A stretch of 64,000 bases of DNA, taken from a virus. Under the pieces are notes generated by a model, which was not told the origin of the DNA, searched no databases, and saw nothing but the letters and a program-made list of their open reading frames with translations. The stretch spans positions 26,206 to 90,205 of the IMG/VR virus record IMGVR_UViG_3300008339_000021. One strand, given 5' to 3'. Shown piece by piece: positions 38,949 to 47,276 of the stretch (position 1 is its first letter; each line of letters begins with the position of its first letter). The position numbers and the translations under genes were made by a program.

Positions 38949-41726
38949 TTAATTTCCACAATTGCAAGAAGAATATGTTTTTCCTGAGTTACATGCACAT
39001 GGACAATCTGGGCATTTATAGTTAGGATCTTTCAAAGATTGTAAATCTATCAGTTCTTTTTTAAATAACCATTTATCATCCTCATCAGGACAACAGTTTG
39101 TTATACCATATCTTTTTTCAAGAACTAACTTATACATAACATCTGCAGCTCTACATGTTATTTTATCATACTCATCAGGATCACAATTAGGTGTATTATA
39201 CCCCGGTCTAATTGTTCTATTATTTTTAAACTGAGGTTGTGGACATACTCCTTGTAAACATTCTCCAAAATATTGAATTATAGAAAGTGGATCATCAAAT
39301 GGAATAGGATTTTGTGCACAATATTCAGTATCAACACTAACATAATAATCTACTAAAATTGTCCAAGTACCTACTGGGCAGTTAGGATAATTTGCATTAT
39401 ATAATATATTTGCTACAATGACATCATTGTCAACATCAAATAATGTCCAAACATTTCCAGGTAGTTCAAATGAAATTACTACTTGATATCCATTAAAATA
39501 AGCTACATATTCTGGTTTTCCATTTACTATGTTTCCATTAGGAACTGCAACTAAATTATAATAACCAGTATACTCAGCACTTAAATATAATCCAATTAGG
39601 ATGTTTAAACAATTACATTCTTCTTGACATGACTTAGTAGATAACCTTGGGACTACTAAACCAAAATCACACTCATCATTCATTTCAAATGTTAAGTCAG
39701 ATGATATTGAAATCCATGCATCATCTCCTTGTGTTTGAACAGGACACTCTCCTTTGTAATTTGAATATGCAACAAATTGAGCTAAAGTAACTATTGTAAG
39801 TTCCCATCTATTTGTTAATGCATTAAATGTAATTTGAACTAACTCACCGTTATAATATCCAGTATAGTAGAAATAACCATTGATTTGACCAGCAGCTCTA
39901 AATGTAACTATTGTTGTTATACATTCTTCAGGAGTTATACAGTAAGTAAATGTTCCTGTAAAACAACCACATGGAAAATATTCCCAATTACCAATAGGGC
40001 ATGCTAGATTAGGACAAAGTTTATAACTTGGCCATGATGTAATACCTAGTGCAAGAGGATTAACCTCCGTATACAAAGCATACCAACAACCGTCATAAAA
40101 TGCAATTGTATAACATATGTTTAATATTTCTTGATCATCAATATAATTAATGCAAGCTTTATAGGTAGGATAACCATTAACTATTTCATCTGTTATTTCA
40201 AATTGAAAGTTTGTTTCTTGAAATACTTCACCTACAAGATATCTAATATTAGCTTGAAGACAAGAACATGCATCATCTGTAACCCATTCTGTAAGACATT
40301 CTCTACTGCTTGTTTCTCCTGGATTTAAAGCTATTACTTGTAAATTTCTATCACAGTCATAGTATGAGTATACTTTTCTTACATCATTATAATTTGTAAC
40401 TGTACTGCATTGACATATTATATCTACTCCACATGTTCCACAATCTTGATAAGTAGCTGTAACTACTACAGTGGTTGCATTTAAATATTCAGTTGTTTCA
40501 GATACTATCCAACATCCTGGACAATTTTGTATATTTATTACCCCTCCAACATATCCTGATAAGGCACTGTATGTTATAATTGGATCTGCTACTCCTGCAC
40601 AATCTGTTAATTTATAATAAGTTCTAGTACATGAAATACAATCAGGAAATATATCTTCAAGTTTAATATTTTGTGGATTTGGAGGAATTATATTAATCTG
40701 TTCAACTATATAACATCCACAATCTAATTTTACAACTTGACCAATATATGCTTCAAGATTTAAGATTGTATATATAACATCATTGTTATCACATGAAGTT
40801 AATTTATATGCTATAGGACCAATACATAATTCACATGTTGCATAACTAGATGTTACTACAACATCAATAGGACAATCACATATATCTAATCTGTCTAATA
40901 TTGAAGCAATCCAACAACCGTCTCTACCAACAATTTTTACAATGTTATCTGTACCATATACATATTGAAGTATTGTATCCGAATTTGTATAAATTATTTC
41001 ACCTGTAGTACAGTGTGTTAATTTATGACATACTACTGGACATCCATCTGGACCACAAGGACCAAAGCTAGCAAGTATGTAGTCTGTATCAGTTTCTTGA
41101 AATATTGGTGGTATTTTAGAACATACCTTTACATATGGATTAGCATTAAGAGCAGTTACATTTATCAAGGTATCTGTATCATCTACATAGAAAAACCCAT
41201 TACTATTTGCTATATAATAGCACTGAAGAGAGCAGTCACATGGAATATCTGGATCAGGATATATCTCTACTGCATCTTCACAACTAGTATCTTCAAGAGT
41301 AATAACATAAGCACATCCTGTAAAAGGTTCTGATATAACAGTTACAAAAGTTCCAATATAATCCTCAAAAGCAATGTTATTAGAAATTATAGGTTCTTCT
41401 CCATTACATGGAATTATTAAATAACAGTTTTGAATCAGTATTGGACAATCAGGACATACTGGAGCATCACAGTTAAGATCTTGATCAACTAAAGATAATT
41501 GAACTAATGGCGGTGGACTAGGATATGGTGTTATTCCCCCTGTATATTCTGGAGTAACTGTATAACAAGTACCAGGTGTTAAACCCTCATATGCTGATAG
41601 TCCTATAAATTGATAAACTTGTCCACCTACTATAGGCAATGAACCTTTAAAAAATATTTCTGTACCAGTACAACATTCTACAAATTTTAGAAAGTTAGTA
41701 ATAGCCGGTATAGGTGTCTTTGTCAT
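38949..41726 (-). CDS. Cys-rich tandem-repeat virion protein
   Basis: A 925-residue protein containing an unusual number of cysteines. Residues about 95-430 hold degenerate repeats of about 55-75 residues with the pattern Y.L..C....I.Y ... Y(I/V)G..V.(I/L)..C.GCW.V, for example CHKLTHCTTGEIIY, AYKLTSCDNNDVIY and YYKLTDCAG. The region about 430-830 has longer beta repeats with YKGECPV and ANYPNCPVGTW. The C-terminal 100 residues (NNRTIRPGYNTPNCDPDEYDKITC, in parts) end in a CPDCPCACNSGKTYSSCNC cluster. No enzyme motif is visible. The beta-repeat plan suggests a long fibre or surface protein. It overlaps the upstream 66-residue zinc-finger gene by four bases (ATGA), and their C-x2-C motifs may be related functionally. 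Confidence 0.7.
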   Translation of the reverse strand: MTKTPIPAITNFLKFVECCTGTEIFFKGSLPIVGGQVYQFIGLSAYEGLTPGTCYTVTPEYTGGITPYPSPPPLVQLSLVDQDLNCDAPVCPDCPILIQNCYLIIPCNGEEPIISNNIAFEDYIGTFVTVISEPFTGCAYVITLEDTSCEDAVEIYPDPDIPCDCSLQCYYIANSNGFFYVDDTDTLINVTALNANPYVKVCSKIPPIFQETDTDYILASFGPCGPDGCPVVCHKLTHCTTGEIIYTNSDTILQYVYGTDNIVKIVGRDGCWIASILDRLDICDCPIDVVVTSSYATCELCIGPIAYKLTSCDNNDVIYTILNLEAYIGQVVKLDCGCYIVEQINIIPPNPQNIKLEDIFPDCISCTRTYYKLTDCAGVADPIITYSALSGYVGGVINIQNCPGCWIVSETTEYLNATTVVVTATYQDCGTCGVDIICQCSTVTNYNDVRKVYSYYDCDRNLQVIALNPGETSSRECLTEWVTDDACSCLQANIRYLVGEVFQETNFQFEITDEIVNGYPTYKACINYIDDQEILNICYTIAFYDGCWYALYTEVNPLALGITSWPSYKLCPNLACPIGNWEYFPCGCFTGTFTYCITPEECITTIVTFRAAGQINGYFYYTGYYNGELVQITFNALTNRWELTIVTLAQFVAYSNYKGECPVQTQGDDAWISISSDLTFEMNDECDFGLVVPRLSTKSCQEECNCLNILIGLYLSAEYTGYYNLVAVPNGNIVNGKPEYVAYFNGYQVVISFELPGNVWTLFDVDNDVIVANILYNANYPNCPVGTWTILVDYYVSVDTEYCAQNPIPFDDPLSIIQYFGECLQGVCPQPQFKNNRTIRPGYNTPNCDPDEYDKITCRAADVMYKLVLEKRYGITNCCPDEDDKWLFKKELIDLQSLKDPNYKCPDCPCACNSGKTYSSCNCGN

Positions 41727-41923
41727 CTTTTAATAAACTTATATAAATTACTATACACAGCATTTCCTGATGTATTTGTCTGTTGTCTTGCAGCATTTTT
41801 TTCAGTTCTTAAAGTATCTTCATATGAACCTATACATCCATTACAAACAGATCTACCATTAGAAGCTGTTTTTCTTTGACATCCACAGGAAAGTGCTTTT
41901 CCACAATTTGAACATGTTGCCAT
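41723..41923 (-). CDS. Small zinc-ribbon-like protein
   Basis: A 66-residue protein with CSNCGKALSCGCQ near the N-terminus and CNGCIGSYEDTLR further on, giving paired C-x2-C knuckles typical of a single zinc site. The remainder is a polar tail ending NLYKFIKR. It overlaps the 925-residue gene by four bases, implying coupling. Small Cys-pair proteins among virion genes may be assembly factors or minor structural parts. Function not known. Confidence 0.65.
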   Translation of the reverse strand: MATCSNCGKALSCGCQRKTASNGRSVCNGCIGSYEDTLRTEKNAARQQTNTSGNAVYSNLYKFIKR

Positions 41924-41944
41924 AATTTGTTGGTTTTTTAATGG

Positions 41945-42487
41945 TTAACAATTTCTACAATCAAATTTATTTAAAAGTCTTACTGCATAATTAAATAATG
42001 TCATGCCTTCTTGACTTCTATGACATACTTCAACTTTTGCTTTAGCAGTTTCTAAATACATTCTGATCAATCTAAGTTCCTTCAACTTTTCTTTTATTTT
42101 AGCTGGAGGATCACAATCTGCAACATCTATATCACAAAGAATTTTTTCATAGTGATTTAGTGCACAAGTTATTCTTAAGTGATTATATTCTACATATACC
42201 TTACATTCTGGATCAATTGCATATTTTACAATATAAATTCCATCAGGTAAGGATAAAAAAGAACTATCACAATTTTCAGTTTGTAATCCAAAATCACATG
42301 CTGTATAAGTTGGTGTTGATTCTGGTACAAACCTTATTTCATTAGGACAATTGAATCCAGGTACTGTAACAAATAGTGTTGGTCTAAATACTCCAACTAA
42401 AGGAGAATAAACACTTGTATCAAATATCTTAAAAACACAAGAATTTGTAACAGTTGGAATTTCTAAACTTAATACATGATTTGCCAT
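41945..42487 (-). CDS. Hypothetical virion-region protein
   Basis: A 180-residue protein. Residues 1-110 are beta-rich (MANHVLSLEIPTVTNSCVFKIFD, FRPTLFVTVPGFNC, LPDGIYIVKYAI), the sort of small barrel found in decoration proteins. Residues 120-175 are a helical hairpin (KIKEKLKELRLIRMYLETAKAKVEVCHR). Eight or more cysteines are scattered, in keeping with the Cys-rich neighbours. The gene follows a terminator (42502-42535) and precedes the zinc-ribbon gene. A small head or tail accessory protein is likely; I do not recognise the family. Confidence 0.65.
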   Translation of the reverse strand: MANHVLSLEIPTVTNSCVFKIFDTSVYSPLVGVFRPTLFVTVPGFNCPNEIRFVPESTPTYTACDFGLQTENCDSSFLSLPDGIYIVKYAIDPECKVYVEYNHLRITCALNHYEKILCDIDVADCDPPAKIKEKLKELRLIRMYLETAKAKVEVCHRSQEGMTLFNYAVRLLNKFDCRNC

Positions 42488-42498
42488 AATACTATAAT

Positions 42499-42535
42499 AA
42501 AAAAGGAGAGGAGAGATTAACCCTCACTCTCCTTT
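42499..42535 (-). terminator. Rho-independent terminator after the 447-residue gene
   Basis: A nine-base-pair stem (AAAGGAGAG/CTCTCCTTT, 42502-42510 with 42527-42535) is followed on the minus strand by a run of six T. It lies 20 bases downstream of the stop of the 447-residue virion gene. Confidence 0.75.
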
Positions 42536-42555
42536 ATATGAGTTATCAAAAAATA

Positions 42556-43899
42556 TTAATCTATAACTGCTTCATCACCTGGAAGTGGAACCACTTGACT
42601 TGCGCAAGGAATTCCTTTACCAATATCTTGAATATTACACTCAGAACAGTTTTCTAACCATGCAAGAAGTCTTTTCCAAACAGAATTTAATGCTACATTA
42701 TCACCTTGTGGAACAACAAGTTCAACAACATATTGGTCATTATCAAATGTTCCAGTTGGGTTGTACAATCTTGGTACATTGTGTTGTAAATAGATTCTGT
42801 CATAAAGACCAGTTCTAGATATACCAGCTGCATTAAGAATGTCATACCCTTGAGTAATCTCTCTAATTCTGAAGTCAGTAGCAAAATGGTTTTGTCTGTA
42901 AGATTCAGAAAGAATTACATCTCTTACTACAGTTTCACCAATACCATTTACTTGTCTTCCGTAACATTCTACACCAACACAAAGTGCTTCAAATTCACAT
43001 GGAGATCCTGTGTAGTCTACTTCAGAAGCATAAACTCTTACTGGCTCTATTTCATAGAAGTCAGTTACTTGGAAAGTACAGTTTTCAAACTTAGTTTCAT
43101 AGTATGCACCTGTTAATACAATACCTGCACACATAGTATTTACATATGCTGCTTCAGTCCAATCACTATAATGCTTATATGTTACTCCTACAATTACAGG
43201 TAATGCAGTAAGATCTACATCATTTGGATAGTAATAAGTCCATGCTGCACCTGCATTGTTTGTAAATGTTACAACTGGGTATATAAATGGATTGATCAAC
43301 GGTGAATTCAATATTTGTTGTGCCCAAGCAATATATACTTTTCTAGGATCTACTGGTGTAGGAGCAATAGTGTCATCTGCACAACATCCTGTGTATCCTT
43401 CAAGTGTTAAGTATGCATTGTGATTTAATAATCTTAATGCAGGAGAACCTTTAACATCTAAACGTAGATAATAAGTTTCACCACACAAGAATGGTTTACA
43501 ACAATCTCCAGCAGTTTCTCCTGGGTTAGAACTTGATGGTGGATTAACATAAGTCCAAGGAGTGTATCCTACGTGAGTTACATATCTTTCAGGTTCATTA
43601 GCAGGAGAGTAATAAAGTTTGCTTACATATTTAGGTCTAATTGTTTTAGTTTTGTTAGACTCCAAATAACCTCCAGCAAATGGACCAATTTTGTCATTTT
43701 TCATTAATGAGCCTGTAGCAATAATTACATCACAACAACCTGATGGTTGTGGTGCTACTGTAAATGTTTTAGGATCAATAAATGTAATTTCTCCTGGTTT
43801 CAACATATTTGTTGTCGATGTTCCCAATTGTACCCCACTTAGGCCTGACACTTTTTGTGCCACCATAGTTTTTTTAAAGGCATGATTAAAATAAGACAT
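42556..43899 (-). CDS. Probable abundant virion protein (head/auxiliary candidate)
   Basis: A 447-residue protein starting MSYFNHAFKKTMVAQKVSGL. The body is strand-rich with many aromatic and Gly/Pro turns, for example GCCDVIIATGSLMKND, RYVTHVGYTPWTYVNPP and GETYYLRLDVKGSPALRLLNH. The C-terminal third contains RDVILSESYRQNHFATDFRIREI and RLLAWLENCSECN. It forms its own transcription unit, with a promoter-like motif upstream (43924-43931) and a terminator downstream, the same isolation that MCP has. This suggests high expression and hence a major virion component. No family is recognised. A capsid auxiliary or tail protein is inferred. Confidence 0.65.
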   Translation of the reverse strand: MSYFNHAFKKTMVAQKVSGLSGVQLGTSTTNMLKPGEITFIDPKTFTVAPQPSGCCDVIIATGSLMKNDKIGPFAGGYLESNKTKTIRPKYVSKLYYSPANEPERYVTHVGYTPWTYVNPPSSSNPGETAGDCCKPFLCGETYYLRLDVKGSPALRLLNHNAYLTLEGYTGCCADDTIAPTPVDPRKVYIAWAQQILNSPLINPFIYPVVTFTNNAGAAWTYYYPNDVDLTALPVIVGVTYKHYSDWTEAAYVNTMCAGIVLTGAYYETKFENCTFQVTDFYEIEPVRVYASEVDYTGSPCEFEALCVGVECYGRQVNGIGETVVRDVILSESYRQNHFATDFRIREITQGYDILNAAGISRTGLYDRIYLQHNVPRLYNPTGTFDNDQYVVELVVPQGDNVALNSVWKRLLAWLENCSECNIQDIGKGIPCASQVVPLPGDEAVID

Positions 43900-43923
43900 T
43901 GTTTTTGTTTTTAGTTAATAAAT

Positions 43924-43931
43924 AAATATAC
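43924..43931 (-). promoter_or_regulatory. GTATATTT promoter-like motif with adjacent dyad
   Basis: GTATATTT on the minus strand, 24 bases upstream of the ATG at 43899. Just upstream lies a short dyad, ACTATA-TATAGT (43930-43942), which could be an operator or chance AT symmetry. Confidence 0.4.
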
Positions 43932-43964
43932 TATAATATAGTAAAAAGTTTTTTAATCTCCAAA

Positions 43965-44483
43965 TTATTTCAAGAAAAGTAATTTATACTTAGTAGAGTT
44001 AATAGAATCTTTAACCAAGTCTAGATTATTTACAATTTCAGAATAGGGTAATTGTCCTTGAAGTTTATTTATCATTGCATAAAGATCTCTAAGATAACCT
44101 ACACCATCAGCAACTGTATCCAATGTTCTAGGAGCTACATCTTTTAATGTAAGTATCTTTTCTGCAGTACCTTGATATCCTTCAACTAATGTATCAGCAT
44201 GTCCAGGTAATCCATCATAAAAATCTCCTATTGCAACATGTGCTGCATAGGAGCCTTCACCGGTTACTTTAAGATGAAGTTTATGAAAACTGTTTCTAGC
44301 ATTCATAAGTTCTACTGCACAAGATGCAACCATATTATCTAATGAGCTACCTCCTACACCTGCATCTGGTGTTGGTTGTGGTTTAGCAGGTTCTGATTTT
44401 GGTTGGTTAACAATAGGTTCTGGTCTACTTACAGTTCTTGTAGGTTCAACATTTCTTTTTAGAAGTCTTGATTTAGTTTCCAT
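43965..44483 (-). CDS. Dps/ferritin-like protein
   Basis: A 172-residue protein. A Pro-rich, probably disordered N-terminus (1-45) precedes a helical domain. The segment FHKLHLKVTGEGSYAAH ... GHADTLVEG matches the Dps ferroxidase region in spacing: H70, H82 (+12), D97 (+27) and E101 (+31), the same offsets as E. coli Dps H51, H63, D78 and E82. His at +25 and Gly at +5 also match. The Dps residue D67 is replaced by Gly, with an Asp next to it (D87). Dps proteins oxidise iron, detoxify peroxide and bind DNA. The phage form is shorter at the C-terminus and carries its own N-terminal tail. Its place between a connector and a major virion gene suggests it is a virion component or is made late. Confidence 0.75.
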   Translation of the reverse strand: METKSRLLKRNVEPTRTVSRPEPIVNQPKSEPAKPQPTPDAGVGGSSLDNMVASCAVELMNARNSFHKLHLKVTGEGSYAAHVAIGDFYDGLPGHADTLVEGYQGTAEKILTLKDVAPRTLDTVADGVGYLRDLYAMINKLQGQLPYSEIVNNLDLVKDSINSTKYKLLFLK

Positions 44484-44485
44484 AT

Positions 44486-45184
44486 TTAGTTGTTTCTTTC
44501 TGCAGTTTCTGTACCTCTAGAGAATTGATTTCCTGATTCAATATCTCCAGCAAGTATACTAGCTGCTTCATCAATTATTAATTCTATTATATCATCCTTA
44601 AATTCACATTGTACTTCAGCTGTAGATGCTAAATTAGTATATGGATCTACACAACCATTAATTTGTATTTTAATTGGCTGTCTATAGTAAATAAGGTCTG
44701 CCTCATCTATATCAAATTCATTATTTGTATAAATGTTTACACTACCTCCTTTTAATGTTGCAAAAGTTTCCCCCCACTCAAAACTTGGTTGTTTTGATTT
44801 ATCTCTAAGTAGTTCTCTTAAGTTAGCTTCTTCTGCTAAATAAACCATCATAGATCTTTTATCACAGCAGTCCTTTCTAGTAAGGGCATCTACTCTTTTC
44901 CATTGAAGATAATCTTCTGGTAAAGTACCTCTGTAATAATACTGTTTATCTGCAATGGCTAAGGGAAAAGTTTCAAGAAGTATTTGTAAATCATCTTTTC
45001 TTCTTGTTGAACCTTCATCACCTTCTTTAGTAAGATTTATACCATGAAGCTGTCTACGAGCCCATTCAACCTGAGCTTTATTAAAAGATTCAACAATTTG
45101 CCAGCAAGTTATATTATCATAATCTTGACTGTCAAGCTTATTGAGTCTTTGTTTAATCTTTATGGTAAGTGTACTATTAAGCAT
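44486..45184 (-). CDS. Head-tail connector/ring-like protein
   Basis: A 232-residue protein. The helical N-terminus (LTIKIKQRLNKLDSQDYDNITCWQIVESFNKAQVEWARRQL, in parts) leads to LPEDYLQWKRVDALTRKDCC, then a strand region with GGSVNIYTNNEFDIDEADLIYYRQP, and a last helix IIELIIDEAASILAGDIES. This helix-beta-helix order is that of gp4-like or gp6-like adaptor proteins that bind below the portal. It lies two bases before the Dps-like gene and one after the small basic gene cluster. It probably forms the first ring below the portal. This is inferred from pattern and position. Confidence 0.65.
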   Translation of the reverse strand: MLNSTLTIKIKQRLNKLDSQDYDNITCWQIVESFNKAQVEWARRQLHGINLTKEGDEGSTRRKDDLQILLETFPLAIADKQYYYRGTLPEDYLQWKRVDALTRKDCCDKRSMMVYLAEEANLRELLRDKSKQPSFEWGETFATLKGGSVNIYTNNEFDIDEADLIYYRQPIKIQINGCVDPYTNLASTAEVQCEFKDDIIELIIDEAASILAGDIESGNQFSRGTETAERNN

Positions 45185-45187
45185 AGC

Positions 45188-45634
45188 TTATTTTCTTTTC
45201 TTATTTTTTACAGCACCTCCTCTTCTTTGTTTATAAGGACTTGAAGTTGGAACACTCATATTCAATGTATTAGCTCTTTGTCTTGGTGCTGGTGTTGATT
45301 GCATTGACTGTGTACCAATCACACCTTCTGGCTTACTCATAGACATTATTTTTTGCATAGCAGTAGAAGGATTAACACTACTATAAACAGATGGAGTTCC
45401 TGCTGGTGGTGTAAGATTAGGTTTTGCTGGTGGAGATGCTGGATACTGATTTAACATGTTTTCAAATGCAGCATCATCCGCAGCCATTCTTCCCATACCA
45501 GATCCTCCTCCACCTTGGAGTTTCTTTAAATACTTATTATAAGCTTTCATTTGTCCACCAGCTTTCATATGAGCCATAGCTACATTATCATTAAATGTTT
45601 TAAGTGGATTATTAGGTTTAAGTGGTTTTTTCAT
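45188..45634 (-). CDS. Small basic virion-region protein with RRGG C-terminus
   Basis: A 148-residue protein. The N-terminal half is helical and basic (HMKAGGQMKAYNKYLKKLQGGGG). The middle is Pro/Ser/Thr-rich and probably disordered (PASPPAKPNLTPPAGTP). The C-terminus is KQRRGGAVKNKKRK, one of several K/R-GG-[SA]-V-x-K endings in this cluster. It overlaps nothing but sits two bases from the 48-residue gene upstream. The charge suggests DNA or RNA binding inside the capsid; a linker role to the connector is an alternative. Confidence 0.6.
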   Translation of the reverse strand: MKKPLKPNNPLKTFNDNVAMAHMKAGGQMKAYNKYLKKLQGGGGSGMGRMAADDAAFENMLNQYPASPPAKPNLTPPAGTPSVYSSVNPSTAMQKIMSMSKPEGVIGTQSMQSTPAPRQRANTLNMSVPTSSPYKQRRGGAVKNKKRK

Positions 45635-45636
45635 AG

Positions 45637-45783
45637 TTATCTATTTTTAGCCATTTTTTTTAATGTTCTAGCTAGAGCTTTTCTTTTAGGTGTACAAGTA
45701 GGTTTTGACATAGGAGTACAATAACCCTTATGTTTAGGATTGATTGCTTTTTGTATCCATTTTTTATCCTTCTTAGTAGCCAT
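45637..45783 (-). CDS. Small basic protein, 48 residues
   Basis: An open frame from the ATG at 45783 to the TAA at 45637-45639. It encodes MATKKDKKWIQKAINPKHKG, then a YCTPMSKPTCTPKRKALART middle and LKKMAKNR at the end, with about one third of residues Lys or Arg. It fills exactly the gap between the 78- and 148-residue genes and shares their composition and A-rich leader, so I consider it real. Probably a minor DNA-binding virion protein. Confidence 0.65.
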   Translation of the reverse strand: MATKKDKKWIQKAINPKHKGYCTPMSKPTCTPKRKALARTLKKMAKNR

Positions 45784-45785
45784 GA

Positions 45786-46022
45786 CTATTTTTTCTTTTT
45801 ACTAGCTCTTTTCTTAGCACCTGCAATTCTATCAGCTGCTGTTGCTTTAGGATTATTATCTATACCAGCTTTTACTGAAAGCATACCAAATTTAGTAGCA
45901 CCACCTTTCTTCATTTGCATAGGTCTAGTAGTAGCATTATAGCCAGGCATACCAACAATTTTTTGTGAACCACCTTTTTGCATTTTCTTTGTGGCACCGC
46001 CACATTGCATACATTTTTTCAT
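45786..46022 (-). CDS. Small basic Cys/GG-motif protein
   Basis: A 78-residue protein beginning MKKCMQCGGATKKMQKGGS, with a C-x2-C pair and three GG motifs (QCGGAT, QKGGSQ, KKGGAT). It ends AGAKKRASKKKK. The N-terminus is very similar in style to the 118-residue gene just upstream (MKKMGCAKCGGTMKKMAKGG), pointing to a duplication. The high positive charge suggests interaction with packaged DNA. The KGG motif could be a processing or interaction site. Confidence 0.65.
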   Translation of the reverse strand: MKKCMQCGGATKKMQKGGSQKIVGMPGYNATTRPMQMKKGGATKFGMLSVKAGIDNNPKATAADRIAGAKKRASKKKK

Positions 46023-46024
46023 GA

Positions 46025-46381
46025 CTATTTTTTTCTTTTTAATTTAACACTACCACCTCTCCTTTCTACAGGCAAAGATGTTTCTTTTTTAAGTTGTTTT
46101 CTAATGTCAGATCTTTTAACATCTTTACCTTCTTTTTCTGCTTTTCTTTTAAGTTCATTAACTGCTTTTATTCTTTGAACTCCTTTTAATGAACCTACAG
46201 CAGAAGCAATTGCTGCACCAGCACCAAATACACCAGCAGCAATTTTTTGACTAGTACATGGTACACAGTCAGGATATACTCCACATCTATTTTTAGAGTT
46301 GTTTTTACAATCTCCTGCAGCACCTCCTTTTGCCATTTTTTTCATTGTGCCACCACATTTAGCACATCCCATTTTTTTCAT
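46025..46381 (-). CDS. Small basic protein with Cys motif and Gly/Ala hydrophobic stretch
   Basis: A 118-residue protein. The N-terminus CAKCGGTMKKMAKGGAAG is shared in pattern with the next gene. Further Cys residues follow (CKNNSKNRCGVYPDCVPC), possibly a second metal site. A short Gly/Ala hydrophobic stretch, IAAGVFGAGAAIASAVGSL, comes next, then a very basic helical tail ending RRGGSVKLKRKK. The mix of a possible membrane-active stretch with a basic tail is unusual for such a short protein. Gap to the next gene is two bases. Confidence 0.65.
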   Translation of the reverse strand: MKKMGCAKCGGTMKKMAKGGAAGDCKNNSKNRCGVYPDCVPCTSQKIAAGVFGAGAAIASAVGSLKGVQRIKAVNELKRKAEKEGKDVKRSDIRKQLKKETSLPVERRGGSVKLKRKK

Positions 46382-46400
46382 ATTGATATAAATATATAAA

Positions 46401-46682
46401 TTAACAATTCCATTTCCTCAAAGATTTATTAATCCTTGAATCTGGGTCATTAGCTTTTTTCTTACCAGTTAGTTTTTTCTTCATACCTTCCATTCTGGCA
46501 CAAAAAGATTTTCTCCTTTTAGCAGACTTACTATCTGGATCAAGTTTAGAAGGTTTGGTAGTTACAGCTGTCTTAAGTTTACTTCCTGGATTCTCTCTTC
46601 TATAGGAAGCAACACCTTTAGCATTCAAACCACCTGATGGGTTTTTACCTTCTTTTCTTTGCCAAGCTGCTGACTTTGCCAT
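46401..46682 (-). CDS. Small basic protein resembling a phage DUF family (RKSFCARM motif)
   Basis: A 93-residue protein. It contains AWQRKEGKNPSGGLNAKGVASYRRENPGSKLKTAVT, quoted in parts, then KSAKRRKSFCARMEGMKKKLT and NDPDSRINKSLRKWNC. I recognise this pattern from small proteins of unknown function in cyanophages and other marine phages (I recall DUF6321, unverified). The conserved Cys, Arg and aromatic residues suggest a small folded basic unit. It lies two bases from the 81-residue gene upstream. Occurrence in distant marine viruses would support an aquatic origin of this genome. Confidence 0.7.
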   Translation of the reverse strand: MAKSAAWQRKEGKNPSGGLNAKGVASYRRENPGSKLKTAVTTKPSKLDPDSKSAKRRKSFCARMEGMKKKLTGKKKANDPDSRINKSLRKWNC

Positions 46683-46684
46683 TA

Positions 46685-46930
46685 CTATTTCATTTTACCA
46701 TTAGCAAGATTAGTAAACATCTTAGCTTGCTCTTGTGCCATCTTCTTTACATCTGTCATAAGCTTAGCATCTTTCTGAATCTCAGCTGCCCTTTTTAATG
46801 TAGACATAGCAGATTCAACTTCCCACTTTCTCATCTCAGCCTTGTTGCCTCCCATAATAGAGATACCAAGTGAAGAAGATGACTTCTTAGCAGGAGCTTT
46901 CTTAGTAGTTGTTGTTTTCTTAATTGCCAT
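46685..46930 (-). CDS. Small helical basic protein
   Basis: An 81-residue protein. The Lys/Thr-rich N-terminus (MAIKKTTTTKKAPAKKSSSS) resembles histone-like tails. It is followed by a helix, KAEMRKWEVESAMSTLKRAAEIQKDAKLMTDVKKMAQEQAKMF (in parts). Two bases separate it from the 108-residue gene. A tail-plus-helix plan would suit binding of nucleic acid and oligomerisation, but function is not known. Confidence 0.6.
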   Translation of the reverse strand: MAIKKTTTTKKAPAKKSSSSLGISIMGGNKAEMRKWEVESAMSTLKRAAEIQKDAKLMTDVKKMAQEQAKMFTNLANGKMK

Positions 46931-46932
46931 AA

Positions 46933-47259
46933 CTATTTATGTTTTTTTGATGTTCTTAATCCACTAGAAGAAGATTGTCTTCTTAAAACTGAACCTTTAA
47001 TAACTGATCCACCCCTTTTAGCAAATGAACTACTAGAATCAAAAGGATCATTTTCTTCTTTAAGAAAAGCATCTCTTGCTTTCATTCTATCTACTTTATT
47101 TTCAAGCTTATCTTTGTCTACATATTTAGTTACTTTTTTAAGCTTGTCACCATCTTTATTTCTTACAGTTTTAGTAATTGTACCTTTAAAAATATCATAA
47201 TCTTTAGTTCTATCTCTAAAGATACCTTTACTTTGTTTTCTGTAATCTGGATCTGCCAT
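46933..47259 (-). CDS. Small highly charged protein with KRGGSV motif
   Basis: A 108-residue protein rich in Lys, Asp and Arg. After an N-terminal DYRKQSKGIFRDRTKDYDIFKG, a charged helix (KDKLENKVDRMKARDAFLKE) leads to SFAKRGGSVIKGSVLRRQS and the basic end RTSKKHK. It carries one of the K/R-x-GG-S-V motifs shared by this cluster. Gap to the 112-residue gene is 17 bases. Likely a minor virion or DNA-condensing protein by context. Confidence 0.6.
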   Translation of the reverse strand: MADPDYRKQSKGIFRDRTKDYDIFKGTITKTVRNKDGDKLKKVTKYVDKDKLENKVDRMKARDAFLKEENDPFDSSSSFAKRGGSVIKGSVLRRQSSSSGLRTSKKHK

Positions 47260-47276
47260 GACTATATATTTTTAAA

